64,000 bases of DNA from Lysobacteraceae bacterium (GTDB taxonomy: Bacteria; Pseudomonadota; Gammaproteobacteria; Xanthomonadales; Ahniellaceae). The DNA is taken from the NCBI GenBank assembly GCA_021299185.1, contig JAJTHZ010000221.1, forward strand, positions 1 to 64,000. The letters run 5' to 3'. The notes beneath the pieces were generated by a model that had not been told where the DNA came from, ran no database searches, and was given only the letters and a program-made list of their open reading frames with translations. The position numbers were made by a program, and so were the translations under genes. Shown here one piece after another: positions 47,568 to 58,392 of this stretch; position 1 is the stretch's first letter, and every line of letters begins with the position of its first letter.

Positions 47568-49139
47568 ATGCAGAACATCCACGCCGACAAGATCCTCATC
47601 CTCGACTTCGGGGCGCAGTACACGCAGCTGATCGCGCGGCGCATCCGCGAAATCGGCGTCTATTGCGAGATCTGGGCCTGGGACCACGATCCGGCGGAGA
47701 TCGCGGCCTTCGCGCCGAAGGGCATCATCCTCTCGGGTGGCCCGGAATCGACCACCGAGCCGGGCTCGCCGCGCGCGCCGCAGCAGGTGTTCGCCGCCGG
47801 CGTGCCGATCCTCGGCATCTGCTACGGCATGCAGACGATGGCGGTGCAGCTCGGCGGGCGCGTCGAGGGCGGCCACCATCGCGAGTTCGGCTACGCGCGG
47901 GTCCACGCACGCGAGGGTTGCCGGTTGCTCGACGGCCTCGGCGAGCGCGGCGAGGACGGCGTCGCCCGCCACGCGGTCTGGATGTCGCATGGCGACCGGG
48001 TGACCGCGCTGCCGCCCGGTTTCGCGGTCATCGGTTCCACCGACAGCGTCGCCTACGCCGCGATGGCCGACGAGTCGCGCCGCTGGTACGGCGTGCAGTT
48101 CCACCCCGAGGTCACACATACCAAACAGGGCGCGGAGATGCTGCGCCGCTTCGTGGTCGAGGCCTGCGGCTGCGCCACGCTGTGGACCGCGGCCAACATC
48201 ATCGAAGACGCGATCGCGCGCGTGCGCGCCCAGGTCGGCGCGGACAAGGTGCTGCTGGGGTTGTCGGGCGGCGTCGATTCCTCGGTGGTCGCCGCGCTGC
48301 TCGAGCGCGCGATCGGCGACCAGTTGACCTGCGTGTTCGTCGACACCGGCCTGTTGCGCTGGAAGGAAGGCGACCAGGTGATGGCCACGATGGCCGAGCA
48401 CATGGGCGTGCACGTGATCCGCGTCGATGCCGCCGAACGCTACTTCGCGGCGCTGGCCGGCATCGAGGACCCCGAGGCCAAGCGCAAGGTCATCGGCCGC
48501 TTGTTCGTCGAGATCTTCGAGGAGGAATCGAGGAAGCTCGAAGGCGTGAAGTGGCTGGCGCAGGGCACGATCTACCCCGACGTGATCGAGTCCGCCGGCA
48601 GCAAGACCGGCAAGGCCCACGTCATCAAGAGCCACCACAACGTCGGCGGCCTTCCCGAGCGCATGCAGTTGAAGCTGGTCGAGCCGCTGCGCGAGCTGTT
48701 CAAGGACGAGGTGCGCCGGATCGGCGTGGAGCTCGGCCTGCCGCGCGAGATGGTCTACCGGCACCCGTTCCCCGGCCCCGGGCTCGGCGTGCGCATCCTC
48801 GGCGAGGTCAAGGCCGGGCACGCGCAGCTGCTCGCGCAGGCCGACCACATCTTCATCGAGGAACTGCGCCGGCACGGACTCTACGACCAGGTGAGCCAGG
48901 CCTTCGCGGTGTTCCTGCCGGTGAAGTCGGTCGGCGTGGTCGGCGACGCGCGCGCCTACGAGTGGGTGATCGCGCTGCGCGCGGTCGAGACCGTCGACTT
49001 CATGACCGCGCACTGGGCGCACCTGCCGTACGAGTTCCTCGACCACGTCAGCCGGCGCATCATCAACGAGCTGCGCGGCGTCAGCCGCGTGGTCTACGAC
49101 ATCTCGGGCAAGCCGCCGGCCACGATCGAGTGGGAATAG
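47568..49139 (+). CDS. guaA: GMP synthase (glutamine-hydrolysing)
   Basis: A 523-aa GuaA. The class I glutamine amidotransferase comes first (about 8-200; nucleophile Cys85 in [12 protein letters not shown], His in HPEVTHT). The ATP-pyrophosphatase domain follows ([14 protein letters not shown] at about 235), then the dimerisation domain ending ATIEWE. It converts XMP to GMP. No purine-rich SD is visible before the ATG: the upstream 30 nt are the right arm of the palindrome. The last 46 bp overlap an opposite-strand gene. Confidence 0.98.
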   Translation: MQNIHADKILILDFGAQYTQLIARRIREIGVYCEIWAWDHDPAEIAAFAPKGIILSGGPESTTEPGSPRAPQQVFAAGVPILGICYGMQTMAVQLGGRVEGGHHREFGYARVHAREGCRLLDGLGERGEDGVARHAVWMSHGDRVTALPPGFAVIGSTDSVAYAAMADESRRWYGVQFHPEVTHTKQGAEMLRRFVVEACGCATLWTAANIIEDAIARVRAQVGADKVLLGLSGGVDSSVVAALLERAIGDQLTCVFVDTGLLRWKEGDQVMATMAEHMGVHVIRVDAAERYFAALAGIEDPEAKRKVIGRLFVEIFEEESRKLEGVKWLAQGTIYPDVIESAGSKTGKAHVIKSHHNVGGLPERMQLKLVEPLRELFKDEVRRIGVELGLPREMVYRHPFPGPGLGVRILGEVKAGHAQLLAQADHIFIEELRRHGLYDQVSQAFAVFLPVKSVGVVGDARAYEWVIALRAVETVDFMTAHWAHLPYEFLDHVSRRIINELRGVSRVVYDISGKPPATIEWE

Positions 49140-49747
49140 CCGTCGCCGCGGCCGCGCGGCGGCCGCAGCATGGTGGTCACCGGCGGGGCGCCGGGCGCGG
49201 GGTGGAAGGTCTCGCGCGCGACGAACCCGAGGCCGCGGTAGATGGCGTCGTTGGCGGGATGGGTGTTCTCCAGCCAGACCGGCACGCCGGCGGCGTCCCA
49301 GTGGTCGAGCATCGGGCGCAGCAGGCGACTGCCGAGGCCGCGGCCACGCGCCGCGGGCAGCAGTCCCACGGTGAACAGGTAGGCGTGCGGCTGCGGCGGA
49401 CGACGGCTGCCGAATGCCGCGTCGACCTGCATGGCACGCCACACGGCGCCCGGTCCCGCCAGCAGGACCATTCGCGCCGCCAGCGCCAGGGTTGCGATCG
49501 CGCCCAGGCCGCGCCGCGGGCCGGGGTGCAGCCACATCGCGCCACCGTCGGCGCCGGCGAACCAGCCGCTGCCGTGCGGCAGGTAGACATCACGCGCGAG
49601 GCTGCGGAACGCGGCGCGGATCAGAAGAGGGTCCCGGAAGGTCCAGTGCGCGATCGGATCGGCCGCGAAGGCCGCGCCGACGAGGTCGCCCAGCGCCCGC
49701 CATTCGCCGGGTGCCGCGCGGCGGATTGTGGCATCGGCGCCGGTCAT
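49094..49747 (-). CDS. GNAT-family N-acetyltransferase
   Basis: A 217-aa protein of the GNAT fold. The acetyl-CoA-binding motif A is [19 protein letters not shown], followed by [19 protein letters not shown]. The N-terminus [17 protein letters not shown] is typical. The acceptor substrate is unknown. The C-terminus runs 46 bp into the guaA 3' end on the other strand. Its ATG shares one base with the stop of the upstream membrane protein gene (TGATG), so the two are co-translated. Confidence 0.82.
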   Translation of the reverse strand: MTGADATIRRAAPGEWRALGDLVGAAFAADPIAHWTFRDPLLIRAAFRSLARDVYLPHGSGWFAGADGGAMWLHPGPRRGLGAIATLALAARMVLLAGPGAVWRAMQVDAAFGSRRPPQPHAYLFTVGLLPAARGRGLGSRLLRPMLDHWDAAGVPVWLENTHPANDAIYRGLGFVARETFHPAPGAPPVTTMLRPPRGRGDGYSHSIVAGGLPEMS

Positions 49748-50130
49748 CACAGCGAACCCATGGCGTGGTCCGGATACAGCGCAGCCCCGGCCAGGCCGAG
49801 GGCGATGGCGCCGAACAGCGCGGTCAGGGCAGGGTGCCGGCGTGCCCAGCCGGTGGCGAGCAGCGCGATCGTCGCGCCGCCGTTGGACACGAGGCCCATC
49901 CACACCACGCCTTCCGGGAACACGCCCTGCCAGGTCTGCACGAGTCCGCCGCCATAGCCCACAAGCAACGCCAGCAGGGCCACGCTGTAGAGGCGCGCAA
50001 GCCCGCTCGCCGCCGCGGGCACCGCGAGCCGCGCCGCGAGGCGCGCCGGCGGCAGCAGCAGCAGCGGTGCGACCACGACCAGCGCGGTCGTCGCGATCTT
50101 GAACACCAGCAGCACGCCCAACCAGGTCAT
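49747..50130 (-). CDS. small membrane protein of unknown function
   Basis: A 127-aa protein with four predicted transmembrane helices (about 3-25, 43-62, 72-92 and 100-117). I do not recognise a family. The ATG at 50130 has GGGAGGTGCC upstream, a strong SD. It overlaps the GNAT gene start by one base, forming a two-gene minus-strand unit. It is divergent from tadA. Confidence 0.7.
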   Translation of the reverse strand: MTWLGVLLVFKIATTALVVVAPLLLLPPARLAARLAVPAAASGLARLYSVALLALLVGYGGGLVQTWQGVFPEGVVWMGLVSNGGATIALLATGWARRHPALTALFGAIALGLAGAALYPDHAMGSL

Positions 50131-50263
50131 GGCACCTCCCTGCCGCAACGTCGCGCCGCCGGCGATCCTGCGCCAGCGCCGGATCGGTCGCAAGCCGGGC
50201 GAGGATCGCCACGGCGGGCTTGCGTTTGGCCGCCGTCCGGATAAGGTCACGCAGCACCGGGTG

Positions 50264-50770
50264 ATGGCGACAGGCATGGCGGGCGACGCGGGGCGGGCTG
50301 CGGATGACGAGCGCTGGATGCGGCGTGCCCTCGTGCTCGCCGCGCGCGTGCGCGACCGCGAGGACGAGGTGCCGGTGGGCGCGGTGATCGTGCGCGACGG
50401 GGTGAAGATCGCCGAGGGCATGAACCTCAACATCCGCCGCCACGATCCCACCGCGCACGCGGAGGTGGTCGCGATGCGCCGCGCCGGGCGCCGCCTCGGC
50501 AACCACCGGCTCACCGGCTGCACGCTGTACGTGACGCTGGAGCCGTGCGCGATGTGCGCGATGGCGATGGTGCACGCGCGGGTGGCGCGCGTCGTGTACG
50601 CCGCCGCGGACCCGAAGACCGGCGCGGCCGGCAGCGTGTTCGACCTGCTGGCGTCGCCCCGCCACAACCACCGCGTCGACGTCGCCGGCGGCGTGCTCGC
50701 CGCGGAGGCGGGGCGCATGCTCAGCAACTACTTCCGCGCCAAGCGCGGCAAGCCGCCGCTCGAATCCTGA
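50264..50770 (+). CDS. tadA: tRNA-specific adenosine deaminase
   Basis: A 168-aa TadA. Zinc and catalytic residues are in TAHAEVVA (His, Glu) and EPCAMCAMA (Cys pair); the C-terminal NYFRAKR segment is also typical. It deaminates A34 to inosine in tRNA-Arg(ACG). The start is uncertain: GTG 50261, ATG 50264 and ATG 50276 are possible; 50264 is used. orn follows after 19 nt. Confidence 0.93.
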   Translation: MATGMAGDAGRAADDERWMRRALVLAARVRDREDEVPVGAVIVRDGVKIAEGMNLNIRRHDPTAHAEVVAMRRAGRRLGNHRLTGCTLYVTLEPCAMCAMAMVHARVARVVYAAADPKTGAAGSVFDLLASPRHNHRVDVAGGVLAAEAGRMLSNYFRAKRGKPPLES

Positions 50771-50789
50771 CCCTCCTGCGCGATCGACC

Positions 50790-51353
50790 ATGACCCCGCC
50801 GAACGACAACCACCTGATCTGGATCGACCTCGAGATGACCGGGCTCGATCCGCAGTCCGACTCGATCCTCGAGATCGGCACCATCGTCACCGACGCCAAC
50901 CTCGAGGTGGTGGCCGAGGGCCCGGAGTTCGCGGTCCGCCATCCGCTGGCGCGATTGCAGGCGATGGACGACTGGAACCGGACCCAGCACGCGAAATCGG
51001 GCCTGTGGGACCGGGTACTCGCGTCGACCCACGACCTCGCGTCGGCCGAGCAGGCCACGCTCGAGTTCCTCGCGCGGCACGTCCCGGCCGGCAAGTCGCC
51101 GATGTGCGGCAATTCGATCTGCCAGGACCGGCGCTTCCTCGCCCGGCTGATGCCGCGGCTTGAGCGGCATTTCCACTACCGCAACCTCGACGTCAGCACC
51201 GTCAAGGAACTGTGCCGGCGCTGGGCGCCGGCGATCGGCGCCGGGTTCAGCAAGGACTCGCAGCACACCGCGCTGTCGGACATCCGCGATTCGATTGCCG
51301 AGCTGCGCTGGTACCGCAGGCACATGGGCCCGCTCGGCGGGCAGGTGGCCTGA
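50790..51353 (+). CDS. orn: oligoribonuclease
   Basis: A 187-aa DEDDh exonuclease. It has [13 protein letters not shown] (Asp-Glu), [22 protein letters not shown] and [11 protein letters not shown] (His, Asp). It degrades 2-5-nt RNA, including pGpG from cyclic-di-GMP turnover. Normal length for the family. Convergent with the next gene, 3 nt apart. Confidence 0.97.
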   Translation: MTPPNDNHLIWIDLEMTGLDPQSDSILEIGTIVTDANLEVVAEGPEFAVRHPLARLQAMDDWNRTQHAKSGLWDRVLASTHDLASAEQATLEFLARHVPAGKSPMCGNSICQDRRFLARLMPRLERHFHYRNLDVSTVKELCRRWAPAIGAGFSKDSQHTALSDIRDSIAELRWYRRHMGPLGGQVA

Positions 51354-51356
51354 GCG

Positions 51357-51863
51357 TCAAGCGGTCGGTGGCGCGGGCGACCACTGCAGGAAGGCCGCCA
51401 CCGCGTCGTCGCCCCGCTGGGCCCTGACCACGCCCAGCGCCTTGGCGTGCAGGGTGGCGAATTCGGTCGCCGTCTTCGAGCGCTCGATCTGCAGCGCCAG
51501 CACGTCGCCACCGGGGCCGAGCGTCTCGGTGAGGGCGCGCACCGCCATGCGGCGCGCGACCGCGAGGTCGAAGGCGGGTGTCGCAGGCGCCGGCGCGGCG
51601 GCCGCCGGCGCGGCGCCGGTCGCCGGGCTCGCGGCTGGCGACGGTGCCGGCGCACCCGGCAACTCCACGTATCCCGCGCGCGCCAGGCGCTCGAGGATGG
51701 TCTCCACCGGCACCAGCGCGTTGAACCGCGCCTTCAGGATCGCGAGGCTGCGCTTGCCGTCGACGGCGGCCAGCAGCACGCGCGCCGCGGTTTCGAGTTC
51801 CGGGGCGTGGCGGGCGACGGCGTCGTCGCCGGCTGCGGTCCTGCGGGGCGCATCCGACGTCAT
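51357..51863 (-). CDS. uncharacterised protein with winged-helix-like N-terminus
   Basis: A 168-aa soluble protein. Residues about 15-70 (ETAARVLLAAVDGKRSLAILKARFNALVPVETILERLARAGYVEL) look like the small helical or winged-helix segment found before PilZ, DUF4388-like or regulator domains. An Ala/Pro linker (about 72-100) is followed by an alpha/beta C-terminal part (about 101-168). I do not recognise the family. An alternative ATG at 51917 would add 18 residues. The protein is encoded between orn and ppsA. Confidence 0.6.
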   Translation of the reverse strand: MTSDAPRRTAAGDDAVARHAPELETAARVLLAAVDGKRSLAILKARFNALVPVETILERLARAGYVELPGAPAPSPAASPATGAAPAAAAPAPATPAFDLAVARRMAVRALTETLGPGGDVLALQIERSKTATEFATLHAKALGVVRAQRGDDAVAAFLQWSPAPPTA

Positions 51864-51962
51864 GCGCGGTATCCGGTCCGAGTCTGCGGGGGTTGAAGTT
51901 CTGCCCGAGCGCGGCAACAGCCTGCCGGCACGAGCGCCCGCAACAGCCTACCAACAAATGCC

Positions 51963-54332
<2,370 letters not shown>

Positions 54333-54428
54333 CGGGGAACTCCCAGGGCAAGGCAGGCGGGAAAGCCATCAATGATCCCCGGTTTGCGCCGTGCAGACAA
54401 CCTTGGAGGGCAGGGCGCGCGGCTGGAT

Positions 54429-54434
54429 TACACT
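54429..54434 (+). promoter_or_regulatory. -10 box (TACACT) abutting the ppsR start codon
   Basis: TACACT ends 7 nt before the ppsR ATG, with no SD in between, so a leaderless transcript is likely if used. TTGGAG at 54403-54408 is a possible -35 with a long 20-nt spacer. Confidence 0.45.
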
Positions 54435-54441
54435 GCCCGCC

Positions 54442-55275
54442 ATGCACAGCGAACCCCGGCCGCGACGGCCGATCTTCTACATCTCCGACGGCACCGGCAT
54501 CACCGCCGAAACCATCGGCCACAGCGTGCTGACGCAGTTCGAGGGCGTCGACTTCGATGCCGTGCGCATCCCGTTCGTCGGCGACGCCGAGCAGGCGCAC
54601 GCCGCGGTGGCGCGGATCCGCAACGCGCAGGCCCACTTCGGCACCCGGCCGATCGTGATCAACACGGTGGTCGATCCGGAACTGTCGGTGATCCTCGCCT
54701 CCAGCGGGGCGCTGATGCTCGACGTGTTCGCGCCCTTCATCGCCCCGCTGGAGAAGGAACTCGAGTGCAAGCGCAGTTCGCGGGTCGGCCAGGCGCACGG
54801 CATGGTGGACTTCGCGCAGTACGAGGCGCGCATCAATGCCACCAACTATGCGCTCAGCCACGACGACGGCGTCGACCTCAACTTCGGTGACGCCGAGGTG
54901 ATCCTGGTCGGCGTGTCGCGCTCGGGCAAGACCCCGACCTGCCTGTACCTGGCCTTGCACTACGGCGTGCGCGCGGCGAATTACCCGCTCACCCCGGAGG
55001 ACCTCGAGTCCGACGTCCTGCCGTCGCGGCTGCGGCCGCATCGGCGAAAACTGTTCGGACTGACCATCGATCCGGTGCGCCTGCAGCAGGTGCGCCAGCA
55101 GCGGCGGCCGAACAGCCGCTACGCGACGATGGAGCAGTGCCGCCGCGAGGTCGCGCAGGCGGAGGCGATGTTCGGGCGCGAGAACCTGCACGTGCTGTCG
55201 ACCACCCACACCTCGATCGAGGAGATCGCGAGCAAGGTGATGGCGGCGGTCGGCCTGGAGAAGCAGGCTTTCTGA
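54442..55275 (+). CDS. ppsR: PEP synthase regulatory kinase/phosphorylase PpsR
   Basis: A 277-aa DUF299 protein. The P-loop is [16 protein letters not shown] (about 154-169); the N-terminus [22 protein letters not shown] is diagnostic. PpsR uses ADP to phosphorylate and inactivate PEP synthase and reverses this by phosphorolysis. Encoded divergently from ppsA, its known target. The ATG at 54442 is preferred over an upstream in-frame ATG at 54391. Confidence 0.95.
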   Translation: MHSEPRPRRPIFYISDGTGITAETIGHSVLTQFEGVDFDAVRIPFVGDAEQAHAAVARIRNAQAHFGTRPIVINTVVDPELSVILASSGALMLDVFAPFIAPLEKELECKRSSRVGQAHGMVDFAQYEARINATNYALSHDDGVDLNFGDAEVILVGVSRSGKTPTCLYLALHYGVRAANYPLTPEDLESDVLPSRLRPHRRKLFGLTIDPVRLQQVRQQRRPNSRYATMEQCRREVAQAEAMFGRENLHVLSTTHTSIEEIASKVMAAVGLEKQAF

Positions 55276-55360
55276 GGCGCGCGGCGCGCGGCTTGCAGGG
55301 ACCGCCAGCATAGGGGTTCCGCCGCGTTCCGGGGAGACTGGCGGGGCCACGACCCGCTGA

Positions 55361-55366
55361 TATAGT
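55361..55366 (+). promoter_or_regulatory. -10 box (TATAGT) abutting the DUF1249 start codon
   Basis: TATAGT (5/6) ends 6 nt before the ATG at 55373, placing the expected transcription start on the start codon. No SD is present. The -35 region has no good match. Confidence 0.5.
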
Positions 55367-55372
55367 CCGGCC

Positions 55373-55879
55373 ATGCTCGACATCCGACCCACCCGTGCCC
55401 AGGTCTCCGGCCGCTTCGCGTGGCTGATGGGCCTGTATGCGGACAACTACTGGCGACTGGTCCGTGGACTGGGCCCCGACAATCTCGGGGTCGGCCACTA
55501 CCGGTCCAGCGTGGGCGACGGACTCGACCTGTCGATCGAGGTGGTGGAACGCCATCCGTACACGCTGGATTTGCGCCTGAGCTATCTGTTCCGCGACGCG
55601 GCCACCGGCGCGCCGGATCCGTCGGCCTTCGTGCGCATCTACCGCGACGCGCAGCTCGCCGAGGTCACTGCGTGCTACGTGGGCGCGCGGCTGCAGGACG
55701 TGCTCGGCCTGCATCCGGAGCCGCGCTCGGTGATGCAGCACCGCCTGCGGATGAATGCCTTCCTCGGCAAATGGCTGGAGTACCTCGAAGGCCGCGGGCA
55801 CTCGCGCTTCACCGTGCGCGCGGCGGCGACCGGCGAGGCCATGCAGGAAAAAGTTGACGCGTCGGCGCCGCACCCGTAG
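55373..55879 (+). CDS. DUF1249 family protein
   Basis: A 168-aa soluble protein. DUF1249 pattern: MGLYADNYWRLVRGLGP, LDLSIEVVERHPYTLDL, VRIYRDAQLAEVTACY. The E. coli member is YqiB, function unknown. The promoter box suggests a leaderless mRNA. The tRNA-Ala promoter overlaps its last codons (55854-55882). Confidence 0.88.
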   Translation: MLDIRPTRAQVSGRFAWLMGLYADNYWRLVRGLGPDNLGVGHYRSSVGDGLDLSIEVVERHPYTLDLRLSYLFRDAATGAPDPSAFVRIYRDAQLAEVTACYVGARLQDVLGLHPEPRSVMQHRLRMNAFLGKWLEYLEGRGHSRFTVRAAATGEAMQEKVDASAPHP

Positions 55880-55882
55880 GAT
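55854..55882 (+). promoter_or_regulatory. sigma-70 promoter of the tRNA-Ala/tRNA-Glu operon
   Basis: TTGACG (5/6) at 55854-55859 and TAGGAT (4/6) at 55877-55882 with exact 17-nt spacing. Predicted start near 55889, 8 nt before the mature tRNA-Ala. It overlaps the end of the DUF1249 gene. Confidence 0.8.
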
Positions 55883-55896
55883 TCGCGCCTTCCCGT

Positions 55897-55972
<76 letters not shown>

Positions 55973-55982
55973 CCCCACCGCA

Positions 55983-56058
55983 GTCCCCATCGTCTAGAGG
56001 CCTAGGACACCTCCCTTTCACGGAGGCGACCGGGGTTCGAATCCCCGTGGGGACGCCA
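55983..56058 (+). tRNA. tRNA-Glu (anticodon TTC)
   Basis: A 76-nt tRNA with encoded GCCA end. Acceptor GTCCCCA/TGGGGAC; anticodon stem CCTCC/GGAGG with loop CTTTCAC, anticodon TTC (GAA/GAG); T-arm GGGG TTCGAAT CCCC. It lies 10 nt after tRNA-Ala and shares its promoter. Phage genes begin shortly after, so its 3' end is a candidate attachment site. Confidence 0.97.
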
Positions 56059-56066
56059 ATGGCGTC

Positions 56067-56099
56067 AAGGGCTTGCAGCGATGCAGGCCCTTTTTCTTT
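56067..56099 (+). terminator. rho-independent terminator of the tRNA operon
   Basis: Stem GGGC-T-TGCA / TGCA-G-GCCC (9 bp with one T-G pair) closed by a GCGA tetraloop at 56078-56081, then TTTTTCTTT from 56091. Two A residues before the stem can pair with the first Ts. A textbook terminator 9 nt after tRNA-Glu. Confidence 0.92.
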
Positions 56100-56277
56100 C
56101 CCCCATGCCGAACCTGTCCCGAACTTGCGGCGCGAAGGCGAAGCGATGGGGCCGACGGTTCGCGCGCTGGTGAGGTACACCAGTCGCACGCCGCACTGCT
56201 CGCGGCGAGGAGCGATCGCCGTGGTCGAGTTCAAGGTGCTTCGAATCGAGTTCGCGCGCATCCACGATCGGACCATC

Positions 56278-56463
56278 ATGCCGCGTGGGCGCGAGCAGGC
56301 CCTGCCGTCGACGCCGACTCTCGCCGAGCTGGCGTGTCCGTCGTGCAGCCATCAATGGACCGCGCGGCCTGGATCGTGGCAACCCGCGATCGGCGGCATG
56401 CGGCTCGCTTGCCCCGGCTGCGGCGTCGACGGCGCGTTCCGCCCGATCGCGCCCGACGAGTAG
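56278..56463 (+). CDS. small zinc-ribbon-like protein (hypothetical)
   Basis: A possible 61-aa protein with two Cys-x2-Cys pairs (CPSC and CPGC) about 25 residues apart, suggesting a zinc ribbon. It starts MPRGREQALPS. No good SD precedes this ATG, and an in-frame GTG at 56221 or ATG at 56146 could be the real start. It is the first possible gene inside the prophage region. Function unknown. Confidence 0.4.
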   Translation: MPRGREQALPSTPTLAELACPSCSHQWTARPGSWQPAIGGMRLACPGCGVDGAFRPIAPDE

Positions 56464-57017
56464 CGCGAGCCCATTCCGTCACCATCCCTTCACGATTGCA
56501 GGGCGGTGGGCACGCTGGCCGTAGCGCGCCGACTTTTTCCTGCCTCGACGGCTTTTCCCGACTGTGCCGCAGTTCGTCTCAGTTTCCCGCAGTTCTCGCA
56601 ACTGAGGCCAACCGAGAGAGACTGCGCGGCTCGCCCGCGCAGTTTCTCGGGGGGTATGGGGGGAAACTGAGAAACTGAGAAACTGCGACGACGCCCCCGG
56701 CGAGGCTTGCCGGCAGCAATCGCCCGGCGTAGGGTTGGGCCTTGGTTCTCGCCCCCAACCTGCCGCCGGCTGGCTGGAGCGCCGGAAGGGCGCGTGGCTC
56801 CAGACTCGGCACTGCAAGCGCGACGGCTCCACGGTGCACCACGAGGGCATGCTGGCGATCAAGCGGCACCGGCTGGAGCAGGTCGCCGGCGCGACCGTGG
56901 TGCCGCTGGGCTTCGCTGACCACGGGCAGTTCTACACGTAGCGCTGTCCCGGCTCTTGCCTCGATCTCGGGACACTTCTCGGGCAGGGTGCGCGCATCCA
57001 TCGCGGAGCGCGCACTT
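56464..57017. other. 554-nt stretch with repeats, few or no genes
   Basis: The left half (56567-56690) holds the AACTG/CAGTT repeat cluster described separately. The right half has an open frame at 56735-56941 (68 aa, ending GFADHGQFYT), which I cannot match to any family and list here only as a possibility. No promoter or RNA gene was recognised. Confidence 0.4.
56567..56690. repeat. cluster of AACTG/CAGTT direct and inverted repeats
   Basis: About nine CAGTT or AACTG half-sites lie within 125 bp. They include GAAACTGA, GAAACTGA, GAAACTGC in tandem with 8-nt period (56663-56686). Two inverted pairs are exact over 11 bp: CTCAGTTTCCC (56578-56588) with GGGAAACTGAG (56661-56671), and CGCAGTTTCTC (56638-56648) with GAGAAACTGCG (56677-56687). 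The cluster could be a regulator-binding or packaging/replication site. Confidence 0.7.
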
Positions 57018-57398
57018 GTGGGCCGACTGAACCCGACGCAGACGATCAACTACCGCACGGGCGGCGCGATCGCCGCCTATCGCATCGTGCGCCACGGCGG
57101 CGCGGACGACCTGGTCGTCCAGGCCGCAGGAGCGACTGAGGCCGTGTTCGGCGTCTCGACGTCGATCCCTTCGCCGGCGAACGACCGGTGCGACGTGGTC
57201 GAGGAAGGCATCGCGGAGGTCGAATACGGCGGCACGGTGACGCGCGGCCAGCTCCTGGTCGCCGATGCCCAGGGCCGCGCGGTGGCCGCCGCGCCCGCTG
57301 CCGGCGCGAACGTCCGGGTGATCGGCATCGCGCAGGAGTCGGGCGTGCTCGGCGACATCGGGTCGGTGAAGCTCGCCCCCGGCTCGCTGCAGGGCTGA
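57018..57398 (+). CDS. phage capsid cement/decoration protein (DUF2190)
   Basis: A 126-aa protein of the DUF2190 family, trimeric decoration or cement proteins that stabilise capsids. Family pattern: ALVGR-type N-terminus, then TGGAIAAYRIVRHG, FGVSTSIPSPANDRCDVVEEGIAEVEYGG (in part), GQLLVADAQGRAVAA and VIGIAQESGVLGDIGSV. GTG at 57018 is the best start. The major capsid gene that normally follows or precedes it is absent here. Confidence 0.82.
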   Translation: MGRLNPTQTINYRTGGAIAAYRIVRHGGADDLVVQAAGATEAVFGVSTSIPSPANDRCDVVEEGIAEVEYGGTVTRGQLLVADAQGRAVAAAPAAGANVRVIGIAQESGVLGDIGSVKLAPGSLQG

Positions 57399-57401
57399 GG
57401 C

Positions 57402-57608
57402 ATGCCGAGCCGACTCGCCCGCGCCATCGCTGCCGCCGTCGACCTCGTCGTCGTGGCCGGCATCCTGGCCGCGATGGCGACGATCATCGTCGCCGCCCTG
57501 GCCTGGAGCCTGGTGGTGATACCGGTCGCCCTGGTGGCCGCCGTGGCGTGGAAGGGATGCCGCGGCGCGCGCGCCCGGCTGGCAGCTCGTGCGGAAGTTG
57601 CGCCGTGA
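57402..57608 (+). CDS. small phage membrane protein (hypothetical)
   Basis: A 68-aa protein with a hydrophobic stretch (about 12-48) that may form one long or two short transmembrane helices, and a basic C-terminus (CRGARARLAARAE). Encoded 3 nt after the cement protein; its stop overlaps the next start (GTGA). Function unknown. Confidence 0.6.
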   Translation: MPSRLARAIAAAVDLVVVAGILAAMATIIVAALAWSLVVIPVALVAAVAWKGCRGARARLAARAEVAP

Positions 57609-58069
57609 CGGGCTTCAGCATCTCTTTCGATGCGAGCGAGGCGCTGCGCGGGCTGGGCCGGCTGATCCGCAAGTGCGAGGACCCGCGCGACGCCCTGGAC
57701 GCGGTCGGTTTCGAGTTCAGCCAGCGCGCGGACCGCACCTTCGACGACCAGGCAGACCCGTGGAACGCCGCGTGGCGCCCGCTGTCGCCGCTCACGCTGC
57801 GGTTGCGCCGGAAGGCCGGGAAGGGCGCTGAGATTCTTCGCGACACCGGCCGGCTGAGCCAGTCGATCACGCACAACCTCGTGGGCGACGAGGTGCACAT
57901 CGGCACCAATGTCGAGTACGCGGCGCCGCACCAGCTCGGGGGCGGCGTGCCCTACCGACCGTTCATGCCGATCCGCGAGGACGGGACGCCCGATCTCCCC
58001 GACGCCTGGACGCGCGGCGGGATCGAGATCGTCGAGAACATCCTGCGCCAGCAAGGGGCGTTCGATTGA
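57605..58069 (+). CDS. phage virion morphogenesis protein (Mu gpG-like)
   Basis: A 154-aa protein of the phage virion morphogenesis (gpG-like/tail completion) family: WNAAWRPLSPLTLRLRRK, ILRDTGRLSQSITHNLVGDEVHIGTNVEYAAPHQLGG (in part), PYRPFMPI. These proteins act in head-tail joining or tail completion. GTG overlaps the previous stop and its own stop overlaps the next ATG (TGATG). Confidence 0.85.
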   Translation: MTGFSISFDASEALRGLGRLIRKCEDPRDALDAVGFEFSQRADRTFDDQADPWNAAWRPLSPLTLRLRRKAGKGAEILRDTGRLSQSITHNLVGDEVHIGTNVEYAAPHQLGGGVPYRPFMPIREDGTPDLPDAWTRGGIEIVENILRQQGAFD

Positions 58070-58392
58070 TGCGCGCCCGAGTGCCGCCCTCCCGCCCGGT
58101 GAATGTCGACGCAGTCGCGTCGCTGCTGCTGACCCTGCGCGGCGCCGAGGCACGCTTCGATCGCCACGGGCTCACCGCTGTGGCCATCGCGGACGCGATC
58201 CGCGGCGGCATGGGCCTCGCGGGGAACACGGTCGACGCGGATGCGGTGATCGGATTCCTCGGCGGTGCTGCCGGTTCGGCCGCGCTCGGCGTCGATTCCG
58301 TGCCGCGTGCATTCCTCACCGCCTGGCCGACGATCGTCTCGCGCGTCCGGGCGCTTCCTGCTGTCCCAGCCGATCCGGAAACCGGCCCTTGA
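58069..58392 (+). CDS. phage protein of unknown function
   Basis: A 107-aa protein with Ala-rich helical segments (AVASLLLTLRGAEARFDRHG, GGAAGSAALGVDSVPRAF). No family recognised. Tight overlaps on both sides (TGATG before, TTGA after) show it belongs to the phage structural operon. Confidence 0.6.
   Translation: MRARVPPSRPVNVDAVASLLLTLRGAEARFDRHGLTAVAIADAIRGGMGLAGNTVDADAVIGFLGGAAGSAALGVDSVPRAFLTAWPTIVSRVRALPAVPADPETGP

Noticed and set aside
56101-57017. Integrase or excisionase gene next to tRNA-Glu
   Set aside because: Both strands were checked for tyrosine-recombinase motifs (R...HxxR...Y) and for serine recombinase N-termini; none is visible.
56742-57017. Longer N-terminal version of the DUF2190 protein starting at 56742
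   Set aside because: The extra 92 residues are Arg/Ser/Trp-rich and unlike any cement protein. The family match starts at about 57024.
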